A DNA stretch of 42,044 bases from an uncultured Tenacibaculum sp. Its GTDB lineage: Bacteria > Bacteroidota > Bacteroidia > Flavobacteriales > Flavobacteriaceae. Each line of letters begins with the position of its first letter. Within the stretch, counting starts at the first letter, position 1. The position numbers and the translations under genes were made by a program. The DNA is taken from positions 152,115 through 194,158 of the forward strand of contig CANMCD010000009.1 of assembly GCA_947496185.1 (NCBI GenBank). Reading direction: 5' to 3'. Under the pieces are notes generated by a model. That model made no database searches, was not told the DNA's origin, and saw nothing but the letters and a program-made list of their open reading frames with translations. Of this stretch, positions 26,463 to 35,000 are shown one piece after another.

Positions 26463-27776
26463 CTATTTCTTCTTAATTAAATTCATGAAAATATTTCTCT
26501 TAGGTTTATAAAGTTTCCTTTCAACATCATTTCTGTTTGCCTTCTTTTTATTTACTTCATTAGGATATCGACGAAGTGATCCTTTCAACGCTAGTGTTGA
26601 AGCATTATCTCTCTGCGTATTATAATTCCCAGCAGCTGGCATATTAGGTGAATTTGTGCTTGGAAAAAAATTGTTTACCATTCTTTTGGGGTTTTTCAAA
26701 TCGGATTGACGTTTTTTTTCCTCCTTTTTTTGTAATAATTTATTTCGAACAATATTACCAAACTTATGTTTATCAAAAGTTTCAATAGCTGCCTCCTCCT
26801 CGTATTGCTGTGCTGTTTTAATCCCTTTATCGAGCGGCCCAGTCTTCCAAGATTGGCTATGTTTGTTTTTTGCAAAATCAAATTGCTCCAACAATTCTGG
26901 AGATTGTCTAATTCTTTTTCTTAGACCATTCATAACATAAAAACGATCTATAGGACCGTCTGTAAGTAAGCTGTCAACATTATGAGCTCTATACTTGGTA
27001 TTTTTTAACATCTCGGCATTATCTTGCCTATACTTGACCAAATCCTCAGGACTCTTAACCTTTGACAAATCAGGCCTTAATCTTTCCATCAATGCTTCTC
27101 TATCTTTTGACCTTGGGGCTAAATACTCATAAGGATTGTTGTATATACCTCCAAAATCCTCTATAAAAGACCTGTCGTAATTCTCCTGTTGTTCTTTAGT
27201 TAGTTTAGGATTTGATGTGAATACTATCGGAGTTTCTGCTCCAATCATATAAGGGACTCTTTTTTTACTATTTATATTTTTACTGTATTCATCAGTAAGC
27301 ATGAATAGATTATCATAATTTTCTAAATCTTTTTCTAATCTATTAAAGTTTATTTTGCCTTTTACAGGAATTCCAGCATCTGACACTATAGCCATTTCTC
27401 CTTTTCTTGCTGCATTTTGAGATAATTGTAGCTTCAATGGATTTCCTACTATAGCTCCCCTTGGCTTGGTTGCTTGAATTTCTGCTTGATACGTTTTTTT
27501 TAAAGATTTACTTACCTCATCTTTTGCATCAAATGCTTCTCTGGCATTTTTAAAAGTAATTCGACTCCTTTTATTTGGCCCCCATTGATTATTTTCCTTT
27601 ATGTAATTATTCAGCTCTTTATCAGAAGAATGTTTGTGATCATAATATAAATTAACTGCTGCATTATTGGCGTTTTTAATAGCCGTATCCCGAATATTCT
27701 TTAAATGATGTAATGGTACATTTTTTTTAGGGCCAATTGCACTCCACACATAATTAATACTTTTCTTTTTTTCCAT
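26463..27776 (-). CDS. Polar basic protein with glycosyltransferase-like N-terminus, candidate toxin cargo
   Basis: The 437-residue protein has no signal peptide and is rich in Lys, Arg and Asn, with a very basic C-terminus. Its N-terminus, INYVWSAIGPKKNVP followed by AAVNLYYDHK (about 7-48), resembles the opening of clostridial-toxin-type glycosyltransferases, where a strand with a Trp is followed by helix and a strand ending in Tyr-Asp. Further on SDAGIPV and FIEDFGGIYNNPYEYL resemble parts of that fold, but a clear DxD metal motif is not seen, so the active site may be divergent or absent. It follows the 82-residue membrane protein by 20 bases. It may be an effector delivered by the toxin particle; this is inference. 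Confidence 0.5.
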   Translation of the reverse strand: MEKKKSINYVWSAIGPKKNVPLHHLKNIRDTAIKNANNAAVNLYYDHKHSSDKELNNYIKENNQWGPNKRSRITFKNAREAFDAKDEVSKSLKKTYQAEIQATKPRGAIVGNPLKLQLSQNAARKGEMAIVSDAGIPVKGKINFNRLEKDLENYDNLFMLTDEYSKNINSKKRVPYMIGAETPIVFTSNPKLTKEQQENYDRSFIEDFGGIYNNPYEYLAPRSKDREALMERLRPDLSKVKSPEDLVKYRQDNAEMLKNTKYRAHNVDSLLTDGPIDRFYVMNGLRKRIRQSPELLEQFDFAKNKHSQSWKTGPLDKGIKTAQQYEEEAAIETFDKHKFGNIVRNKLLQKKEEKKRQSDLKNPKRMVNNFFPSTNSPNMPAAGNYNTQRDNASTLALKGSLRRYPNEVNKKKANRNDVERKLYKPKRNIFMNLIKKK

Positions 27777-27796
27777 CGGTTCTCGTCTCTTTAAAT

Positions 27797-28045
27797 TTAT
27801 TTTTTATTTAAATTATCTACTTTTTCCATGGTTTCTTCTAATTCTTTTTTTAATTCATAAAACTTTTCTTCTACATCTAAAAATTTTTCTCTTGTATGAC
27901 TTAAAAATCCTCTGTAATTTTTTTGCGTCATTTCTCGTACTTGCTCTTTTCGTTGCTTTCGTTCTATTGAGAACAATACGGCACTAATCAATGCTCCTAA
28001 TAATACTAAAAGTTCATCTTGTATTGTATTAAATACTATTTCCAT
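27797..28045 (-). CDS. Small membrane protein with coiled coil (holin-like)
   Basis: An 82-residue protein: one membrane helix near the N-terminus (about 10-27, DELLVLLGALISAVLFSI), then a basic patch (ERKQRKEQ) and a long predicted coiled coil to the end (about 45-82, VEEKFYELKKELEETMEKV). The N-terminal half resembles short phage holin-like proteins of Bacteroidota, but no family is assigned. It lies 20 bases before the 437-residue gene and 105 bases after the 472-residue gene. Roles as a holin, a membrane tether or an assembly factor are all possible. Confidence 0.55.
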   Translation of the reverse strand: MEIVFNTIQDELLVLLGALISAVLFSIERKQRKEQVREMTQKNYRGFLSHTREKFLDVEEKFYELKKELEETMEKVDNLNKK

Positions 28046-28052
28046 GGTTTGT

Positions 28053-28073
28053 TGGTTTTTAACTTTGGTTACT
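28053..28073 (-). promoter_or_regulatory. Repeated leader motif before the 82-residue gene
   Basis: On the minus strand the leader reads AGTAACCAAAGTTAAAAACC shortly before the ATG at 28045. Nearly the same sequence precedes the 472-residue gene at 29575-29594, and its AAAAACCA half precedes the 233-residue gene at about 30386. It may be a shared translation or regulatory element. Confidence 0.4.
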
Positions 28074-28150
28074 TATTCTATTTGTATATAAAATGTGTGT
28101 AAAAATCAATTGATTTATTATCTCCTTAATTTGACATAGCTTGTAAAATA

Positions 28151-29569
28151 TTAATTTACCATCCCTTGGATTTCTTGAATTTTATTTGCGGCTTTGTTTG
28201 CAAAGCCCACAGCACCCACTGAATTAAATGTCAATTGATTATCTACATTTTGTTTATCCTTCGGATCGATATTGAGATAACTCGAAAATGCATTTCGTTG
28301 TAATTCTATATTTTCAATTATTTCCCTAAAATTAAAGTAGTGGCTTTTTAAATTTTCTATCTGATTCTTAATATACTGCTCTGCTTGTGAATTCAATGGA
28401 AGTTTACCCCCAGTATATAAAGGATTATTTTTCTTATAATTAAGAATCTCTTGATCCAATTTTTGTATCATATCTTGAATTGCCCCTCCAGCTTGTTGAT
28501 ACCTTCCTTGTAAACCATCGTACCATGCTTGCGCTTGATTTGCTACAAGTGCTTTTTTTACATCTTCCCCTATAACATTCAAATCATTTCTCAATAAGTT
28601 ATCATCAAGTCCGTATTTTTTTAACTTATATACCCCATTGTATTCGGCCAATAAATTTCTCAAGTCATTACCAATTGGTTTTTGAATTGAGTTACTCATT
28701 GTTATAGCCCTGACCAATGCTTGATTCCAGAAATCGCCTTCGGGCTGTATTCCATTATCTAAAAGATTATCAATTTTATTACGACTCCTAATACCGATAG
28801 TATCAATTAGTAGATCTACATCCTCTACTGCCTTACCTACCAAATCAGAACCACCAATATTCCCCTCTTTTTCTACGTCTGATCGAGAAGGAAAACCTCC
28901 GCCTTGCTTTAGGTTTGTATAACGATCACTTAAATCCTCATAAGGGTTGTTTGAAATCGTATTATTTATTTTAGTCTCTAACTTTTTTCTATAAAGATTC
29001 GCTACGATACCGTCAGGAACTCGTTGGTCTTCTAACGTAACCCCTTCAGCCACTCCCAAAAGATTTGCTGTAAACACATCTTCATTTTCATTAAAAGTTT
29101 CATTACCTTTATTTTCATTTTTTGAATTATACTTTGCATTTTTTCTATTGTTTAATTGCTTTGTTTCAAAGCCTTCTATTTTTTTAAATCCTCGATTTAT
29201 ATTTTGCAGGAATGCTACCCGATCTGCTACATCGTTCGTATCGTCTGGCAGTAAGTTTTTATAATTAATAGGCGCTTTAACCCATTTAGGTTCAAAAAGG
29301 CGCATTGACCAAGTCTCCTTGTCTTGACTCCCTCCCTTCTTATGTGTATTTGACTTTGGGTTGGCATCCAGTACAAAGTTATCGGTGGTGTCATTTGTTC
29401 CTACCCCATATTCTATACCTGTATGCTGATATTGAGGAGCTCTCAGTATTTCATTGATATTTTTACGTCCACGTAGTCTGCCTAGTTTTAATGTATCCGT
29501 TGTATTGGTATGTGTTTTTTGTTTCGATTGCCAATCGCTTCTTAACGCTTGCCTATTCTTTTTTTGCAT
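28151..29569 (-). CDS. Polar protein of unknown function, 472 residues, candidate cargo
   Basis: Not recognised. No signal peptide or membrane helix. The first 130 residues are basic and Asn/Lys/Gly-rich and look disordered (opening MQKKNRQALRSDWQSKQKTH). The second half is helical, with DWDLLIDTIG-like and VRAITMSNSIQKPIGNDLRNLL segments and a long amphipathic region from about 340 to 440. The layout, disordered basic head plus folded helical body, is like that of proteins loaded into secreted particles. It lies 107 bases after the 233-residue gene and is preceded by the repeated leader motif. Nothing in it points to an enzymatic activity. Confidence 0.6.
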   Translation of the reverse strand: MQKKNRQALRSDWQSKQKTHTNTTDTLKLGRLRGRKNINEILRAPQYQHTGIEYGVGTNDTTDNFVLDANPKSNTHKKGGSQDKETWSMRLFEPKWVKAPINYKNLLPDDTNDVADRVAFLQNINRGFKKIEGFETKQLNNRKNAKYNSKNENKGNETFNENEDVFTANLLGVAEGVTLEDQRVPDGIVANLYRKKLETKINNTISNNPYEDLSDRYTNLKQGGGFPSRSDVEKEGNIGGSDLVGKAVEDVDLLIDTIGIRSRNKIDNLLDNGIQPEGDFWNQALVRAITMSNSIQKPIGNDLRNLLAEYNGVYKLKKYGLDDNLLRNDLNVIGEDVKKALVANQAQAWYDGLQGRYQQAGGAIQDMIQKLDQEILNYKKNNPLYTGGKLPLNSQAEQYIKNQIENLKSHYFNFREIIENIELQRNAFSSYLNIDPKDKQNVDNQLTFNSVGAVGFANKAANKIQEIQGMVN

Positions 29570-29574
29570 TGTTA

Positions 29575-29594
29575 TGGTTTTTAGTTTGGTTACT
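29575..29594 (-). promoter_or_regulatory. Repeated leader motif before the 472-residue gene
   Basis: AGTAACCAAACTAAAAACCA on the minus strand, ending five bases before the ATG at 29569. It is almost identical to the element at 28053-28073, differing by a one-base length change and one substitution in the middle. Confidence 0.4.
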
Positions 29595-29637
29595 CAATCG
29601 TAGTGAAAACCCAAATTCTGTATAATTTAGGGTACAA

Positions 29638-29665
29638 ATAGAACGGCACTTATATACCGTTCTAT
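29638..29665. terminator. Hairpin after the 233-residue gene
   Basis: ATAGAACGG (29638-29646) pairs perfectly with CCGTTCTAT (29657-29665) around a 10-base loop, just past the minus-strand stop at 29677. A T run follows only on the plus strand, so in the operon direction it is more likely a weak terminator, attenuator or RNA-stabilising 3' end. Confidence 0.5.
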
Positions 29666-29676
29666 CTTTTTACAGG

Positions 29677-30378
29677 TTATTTTCTATCTGTTGCTCCTAG
29701 CATCTTATCAACCACACTGGTTAAAAATTCTTTAACCTTTTCTTTTTCTCCTGTATCCAAACTCTGTAAAGACCTTACTAATTCGGTAGTCTCTATCTCA
29801 TCCCCAATTTGCCTAGTATACTTTCGGTTTCTTGCTCCCTCTCTCAACTCGTGTACTTCTGTAGTTATTTTCTCTATCTCACTTGGATCTATTTCAGTAT
29901 GTAACAGCTCGTTTTCACCAGGAAAGGTGTTTGTTCTCTTAAAAATATCTAAGGCCTTGTTTACATTAATTACAGGGCCTTTTTTAATGTCTATCTCACT
30001 TTTGGCAACATACGTTTTACCATCAATCACAACGGTATCACTATCATTTAGAGAGTCTAATTGTCCTCCAAAAGTATTCAATCCTAAATCGGTTCCTTTG
30101 GGAGCAGATCCAATAAATTTACCCGTAGGGTATTGCGTATGACCATGAATATCATATTCCGTCAGAGGGGTATCCAACTTATAAGGTTTCGTTTTAAACA
30201 CATCACTCACTCGAAAGGTCTTTCTAGTAGATGCTCTTTCTTCTATTGCCCCTCCCTCATTCAATCTATCATACGTATCTTTATTAATTTTTTTGATATC
30301 TGTTTTAAATCTTTTAGGTTGGGTTGTTAGTGATTTTTGATTCTTTAAACCCCTTACAATATTTTTTCCTATATTCAT
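29677..30378 (-). CDS. Polar protein of unknown function, 233 residues, candidate cargo
   Basis: Not recognised. No signal peptide or membrane segment. It opens with a basic stretch (MNIGKNIVRGLKNQKSL) and has a central Gly/Asp/Thr-rich part (YDIHGHTQYPTGKFIGSAP, then DLGLNTFGGQLDSLNDSD) that could be a small beta fold, followed by a helical acidic C-terminus. The His-rich IHGH is notable but isolated. It sits 49 bases after the 134-residue gene and shares the leader element with later genes. Cargo or accessory protein are equally possible. Confidence 0.55.
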   Translation of the reverse strand: MNIGKNIVRGLKNQKSLTTQPKRFKTDIKKINKDTYDRLNEGGAIEERASTRKTFRVSDVFKTKPYKLDTPLTEYDIHGHTQYPTGKFIGSAPKGTDLGLNTFGGQLDSLNDSDTVVIDGKTYVAKSEIDIKKGPVINVNKALDIFKRTNTFPGENELLHTEIDPSEIEKITTEVHELREGARNRKYTRQIGDEIETTELVRSLQSLDTGEKEKVKEFLTSVVDKMLGATDRK

Positions 30379-30427
30379 TATTCTTTGGTTTTTGATTATT
30401 TGATATTAATTATTGATTTTATACTCT

Positions 30428-30832
30428 TTATACATCAGGCTTTTCGCCGATGGCAAATACTTCATCCAATTCGAAAGAGGGTACTGCCTCCTCTTGTTTT
30501 CTTTGATTGACTACATTTTTATATTGTCGTTGTTTTGTTTTGCTTCCCTTTAAGACATGTAATGGGGGCTTTTTGTAATTTTCCCTAATATCTTCTATCA
30601 ACAACCATTCTATCTCTTCGGGTGACATGCCCCTATTTACTATCTTATAAATCGTTTCTTCCTGTTCTTTCTCAGACAGAAATGCACGTCCCCATTGTTT
30701 TATAAGTTCTTGAATGATTAGATAAAAGTGACTTTCGCTGGTGATTTCTAGTACACCTCCCTGATTATACACTTGAAGCAATACCAAAGCTAGATCGGGA
30801 TCTTGTTCTTGAATGTTATGAATGCTTTTCAT
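30428..30832 (-). CDS. Small acidic helical protein of unknown function, 134 residues
   Basis: Not recognised. The protein is helical and acidic in its first 100 residues (DPDLALVLLQVYNQGG, LIIQELIKQWGRAFLSEKEQEE, IEWLLIEDIREN) with a basic linker (KGSKTKQRQYKN) and an acidic C-terminal tail. Small acidic partners of basic effectors are often chaperones, and its start overlaps the end of the 373-residue gene by 17 bases, which suggests coupled synthesis with it. The chaperone idea is inference. Confidence 0.6.
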   Translation of the reverse strand: MKSIHNIQEQDPDLALVLLQVYNQGGVLEITSESHFYLIIQELIKQWGRAFLSEKEQEETIYKIVNRGMSPEEIEWLLIEDIRENYKKPPLHVLKGSKTKQRQYKNVVNQRKQEEAVPSFELDEVFAIGEKPDV

Positions 30833-31937
30833 TGTCTTTTACTTCTATTGAATTATCGTTTTGTTTATCCTCTTGTTCTTCTGATGAATTGTCCGATTTA
30901 TTCGATTTAAATGTTGTTTTTGTCAACATTCTCAGTACATCTTCGGCAGTTACTCCAATATCTTCTATCCGTTTTCGTCTTTTTTGAAGATCTTCCTCCG
31001 ATGCATCTTTGTCTTCCTCTGTCAACTGATGTACTTCTTCATCTATTAAAAAGGTCAGGTTCGGATCATCCAACTTAACTCGCGAACCTTTGGTGAGTAC
31101 GTTAACGGCTCCTTTGGTAAGCTTATCAGCCAATGCGGGATCTTTTTCTCGAATTTTATCCATAATGTCTCCCATTTCTTCGGCTGAAATTTCGGTATCT
31201 CCTTTCGCTATACGCGAACTCAATTCTTTGTCCAATTCAATCCCTAATTTCTCTACCAGTTTGTTGAGTTTTTTAGGAATTACGCGTACTGGAGTGTCTC
31301 CCTTCATGGATTTCCATAGGGCGGATCTTGCTTCTTTTTCTTTTTTCTGTGCAGTATTCTGCTGTTGTTTTTCTTTTTTGACAGACGTTTCTTTATTAGA
31401 GCTTTCCTCATCACCTACTTGTCTATTAGCAGGCGCTTGTTTCTCTATAGGAGCTTGTTCTTCTTTAGTATTGGTCTTTTTAATCTTATTTTCTTGTTCC
31501 GAAAGTTGAGAATTGTCTTTAATAACAGCATCCGCTTTTACAGCTTTGGACACCTCTTTTGTCTCCTGTTTTTCTGAGGAATCCTTTTCCGCTGTTTTCT
31601 TCTTTTTATCTAACCTTTCTGCTTCATTAGCCCTCTTTTTTTCAATCGATTCTTTTCTGGGAATAGTGTTTTCCCTTTCTTTTTGTGGTGCGTTATTTCC
31701 TGTATAATTATTTACTTGAAGCGATTTGGTTTCTATAGAGTTACGACCTTCATCTCCTAACTTCTTTGCAATTGCTCCCGTATCCTTAGAAACCATCTTC
31801 TTATCTCCTCTAGATATAGTATTACTCAGATAAACCGTTTTTGATTTTTTTAGTGGGCTATTTGTTTTTGAAGTATCCTTATCCTGTTTTTTATCTCGTA
31901 AAGATTTGGATCTTCTCATTTTAGTTTTCCTATCCAT
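30816..31937 (-). CDS. Highly charged, largely disordered protein, 373 residues
   Basis: Not recognised. The first 215 residues are almost entirely Lys, Glu, Ser, Asn and Gln (opening MDRKTKMRRSKSLRDKKQDK), predicted disordered; the last 150 are helical (IPKKLNKLVEKLGIELDKEL, EMGDIMDKIREKDPALADKL, EDVLRMLTKTTF). No export signal. It is the first gene after the giant TcA-like gene (122-base gap holding a perfect palindrome) and overlaps the 134-residue gene by 17 bases. The charged head could be a loading or tethering region; low complexity makes homology searches unreliable. Confidence 0.6.
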   Translation of the reverse strand: MDRKTKMRRSKSLRDKKQDKDTSKTNSPLKKSKTVYLSNTISRGDKKMVSKDTGAIAKKLGDEGRNSIETKSLQVNNYTGNNAPQKERENTIPRKESIEKKRANEAERLDKKKKTAEKDSSEKQETKEVSKAVKADAVIKDNSQLSEQENKIKKTNTKEEQAPIEKQAPANRQVGDEESSNKETSVKKEKQQQNTAQKKEKEARSALWKSMKGDTPVRVIPKKLNKLVEKLGIELDKELSSRIAKGDTEISAEEMGDIMDKIREKDPALADKLTKGAVNVLTKGSRVKLDDPNLTFLIDEEVHQLTEEDKDASEEDLQKRRKRIEDIGVTAEDVLRMLTKTTFKSNKSDNSSEEQEDKQNDNSIEVKDNEKHS

Positions 31938-32004
31938 TTTTGATGACTTAATGTGTTATTATACCCTTGGTAATTTCAAATTACAATGGATATTGAGTTG
32001 CCAG

Positions 32005-32026
32005 CCTTACCCTAATTAGGGTAAGG
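32005..32026. terminator. Perfect 22-base palindrome between the toxin and the 373-residue gene
   Basis: The 11-base arm CCTTACCCTAA is followed directly by its reverse complement, extended by further A-T, C-G and G-T pairs. On RNA it gives a strong hairpin about 35 bases after the toxin stop. There is no long T run, so it may be a terminator, a processing or stability element that lowers expression of downstream genes, or a dyad binding site. Confidence 0.55.
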
Positions 32027-32059
32027 TTGACTTCTCTTGATTTTTATGCGTATATAGGG

Positions 32060-35000
32060 CTATAGTTTTGCTTGGTACAACAATATAAATTGGGCATTAA
32101 CCAATGTTTCTTTCTTGCCTTTTAGTTTTATTTTCCATTCAGAACCTTGACTTCCCACACTTAAATTAGCAGGTTGGACATAGGTCATAGGAGGTACTTT
32201 TATTTCATCATTAATCACGAAAGTTGCTCCTCCTTTGTCATCTTGATACTCGTACTTCACCAATAGTCCGTGAATTCTTCCGTTGTTCATATTTGGAAAC
32301 ATATTACGCTGTATCGACAATTGGATTTCATCTTGCACTCCTTGGTGTAACTGTTGCCATTGCTCTGAAAATTGTTCTGCAAGGGTGAATTGTGCTACGG
32401 CTTGATAAGGTTTTAATAAACCTTTTACTTCGGCTGCAAATCGCTTACCGCCTTGCTTGGCTGTATAGCGTAATTTTAGGGTTACATTTTTTAAGGAATC
32501 TAAAGGTACATCTCCTTTTTTCCCTTCCAATTTTAGTTCCCAATTCGATACAGCTCCTGTACCTTCAAAAGGCAGATAGCGATCGTCATGAAAATTCATT
32601 TCAAACAGCCCGTTGTTCTCGGTATATTCATCGACATGAGACAAAGCAACTTGTTGATTGGCTTTCCAATTAACACGGATACTATCGGTAGCTTCACTTG
32701 ATGGATCGATCAAATGTTTTACCGCTTTGACATCGGGTTTCATGACCAATTTTGACCCTAATTGTGTTAAGGTTGCGTTCACCAATTGTCCTTCGCCCAC
32801 ATCAAATATTACGGATACGGATTTAAGTTGACGGTTGTAATGCCCTGGAAAATCATAATCAAACAGTTCTTCCGTCAATCGGAACATACAGCTACCTTTG
32901 GTCTTTAATTGAAATAAGGCAATTGGATCCCAAGCTAATAGCGATACATTTTTGGTAATTTCTAATCGACGTTGGTTTTTTTCTAAGTATCCCTTCTCCA
33001 TACGATCTAAATCCAACTCTAAAGAAGGCCCTGATAGTAATCCTTTTTTGGCACTGTCCCAATACATACCGTTGATGTAATTTACCTCCGAAACCTCCAA
33101 TCCTTTTTCATAAACAAAGGCTTGTTCGGCTTGCTTGGCATAATCATGTGCGATCTTATAGGTTTTGAAAAACAATCCAGATAATTTTCCGCTCATCCAC
33201 TTGTACAATTGTTCGTTGGAGAACTTATCTTTCATAAAGGTCGCAATTGCTTCGTTATTCGATTTTGCTTTTTCATGAAGTTGTAGCTCATGTTTCGCCA
33301 TGTTGATTCTAATCTTTTGTGCAGCTACATCGTGTTTCATTTGTTTTATTTCAGACTTCGAAAGTTTTTCCTGTAACTTCCAATCTTCTACCATTCTTTC
33401 ATGTTGTGCCTTAATACCGAACACCTCTCCTGTCATACTAAGAGCCTCTCCTGTTCCTGATATAAGTTCTTTGATTCCTTCTACAATCGACTTCCAATTG
33501 TCACCCGTCATAGAAACACCAAATGAAAATGCTCCTACTGTAGTAGTTGGGATAGCTCCCATAATACCCGTTACTAAGCCCATTACTGCTCCAACAGAAT
33601 GAAGTACAACTGCGGCTGTCATCAAATCCAACTGCTTAGCCTCTTCACTGAGATAACCTTTTTTGATAAGGTCTTTGTAATGCTCTAACTGTTCTTCAGC
33701 TCTTTCTTGACTTATTAGTAATCCTTCCAACACTTCTTCTGCTTCGTCTATTTGAAACTCTTTTAAGTCTGTTTCTAATTGTAACATAGCAGCTTCTTGT
33801 TTTCCTTGAAGTAGGCTTAACGCTTCCGCATCTTTTTTCTCAATAGTACCTAACAGTGTGTCTCCTAAACTGGTTATTTTGCCTGTAACCTCTTTCGCTT
33901 TCGCTAAAAGCACTTCAAAACGGTAATTTGGAATACTACCTCCTCCTGATGCCATCGCAACTGCTGCTGCTAATCCTCCACCGCCAGCAACAGCATTTAC
34001 TAGTGCCATTGGATTGATTGGTGATTGAAATAAAGGTAAAGGAACGGCAATACCATCAATATTTAAACAGGCTTGTATTTTTCCTAATCGATCTTGTACA
34101 CGATCCCAATACGCTATGAATTCGTCATTTTCTTTTATGTAGAAATAAGGGTTGTCTACAGAATCAAATTGCGCTGCGGCAAAACTGATACTTCCATCTA
34201 CAGGATAGGTGGTACTTGCATTTTCAAATACCAAGAAATCATAATCCAATCCATTATCATCGTTATTAAATAAGTCTTCATATTTCTTGGGAGGTGACAG
34301 TACAACTTGACCAACGTTTTGAGGTTTATTTCCTAACAAATCATAGGCTAAAACATACAACATACGAGCTTCGTTGATACTCTCTCGTGTATACTGACGA
34401 AACAACATATCTCCCCAATCTAATAGGTTGTCAATATAACGCATGAGAATGGTTTTGCGATACGCCAACGGACGGAGTCCTGCAATGGCATGCGGATCAA
34501 ATGGATCGTCCAAATATTTAGAGAGTTGTGTTTTGAAATTTTGTAGCAAGCTAAAACGTTCAGGGAGCTTATTTAAAATTTCATATACCTCCAACATACT
34601 TTCTTTTACTTGAGTCGACGACAATGCATCTATCCCTTTCTTTAATTTCTTTATCTCTTCCCATGTTACTATCTTTTTTAACTGTGCTTTTAAGACTGGA
34701 GACAGGATAGTTTCTCCTAGGAAAACTTTTTGATACGGCCTTAATTTTATCTTTAGCTTATCAACCGCAGTGGTTAGTGTTGTTTTGTCTGCGACATTGG
34801 TTATTTTTTTAAGATCATTTTCTAAGCTTTTAATTAATGCATCAGGATCTACAGCTAAGAAAGGTAAAAACTGCCAATAATCGGTTTTACTAGTTGGATC
34901 GTATATTTTTTCATACCATTTTTGTGCTTCCACAAACTTTTGATCTGCATTTAAAATTTGTGCAATCATAAACGGTGCATGGAAAAACATTTCCCAATAA

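Noticed and set aside
31090..31577. Plus-strand open frames of 64-139 codons opposite the 373-residue gene
   Set aside because: They are antisense to a Lys/Glu-rich gene, give Ser/Leu/Phe-rich low-complexity translations, and have no promoter or conserved motif.
24060..31937. DUF4157-type contractile-injection effector
   Set aside because: None of the candidate cargo proteins shows the HELAHVVQQ-type motif of that domain; the contractile-system idea stays open only because the right side is not visible.
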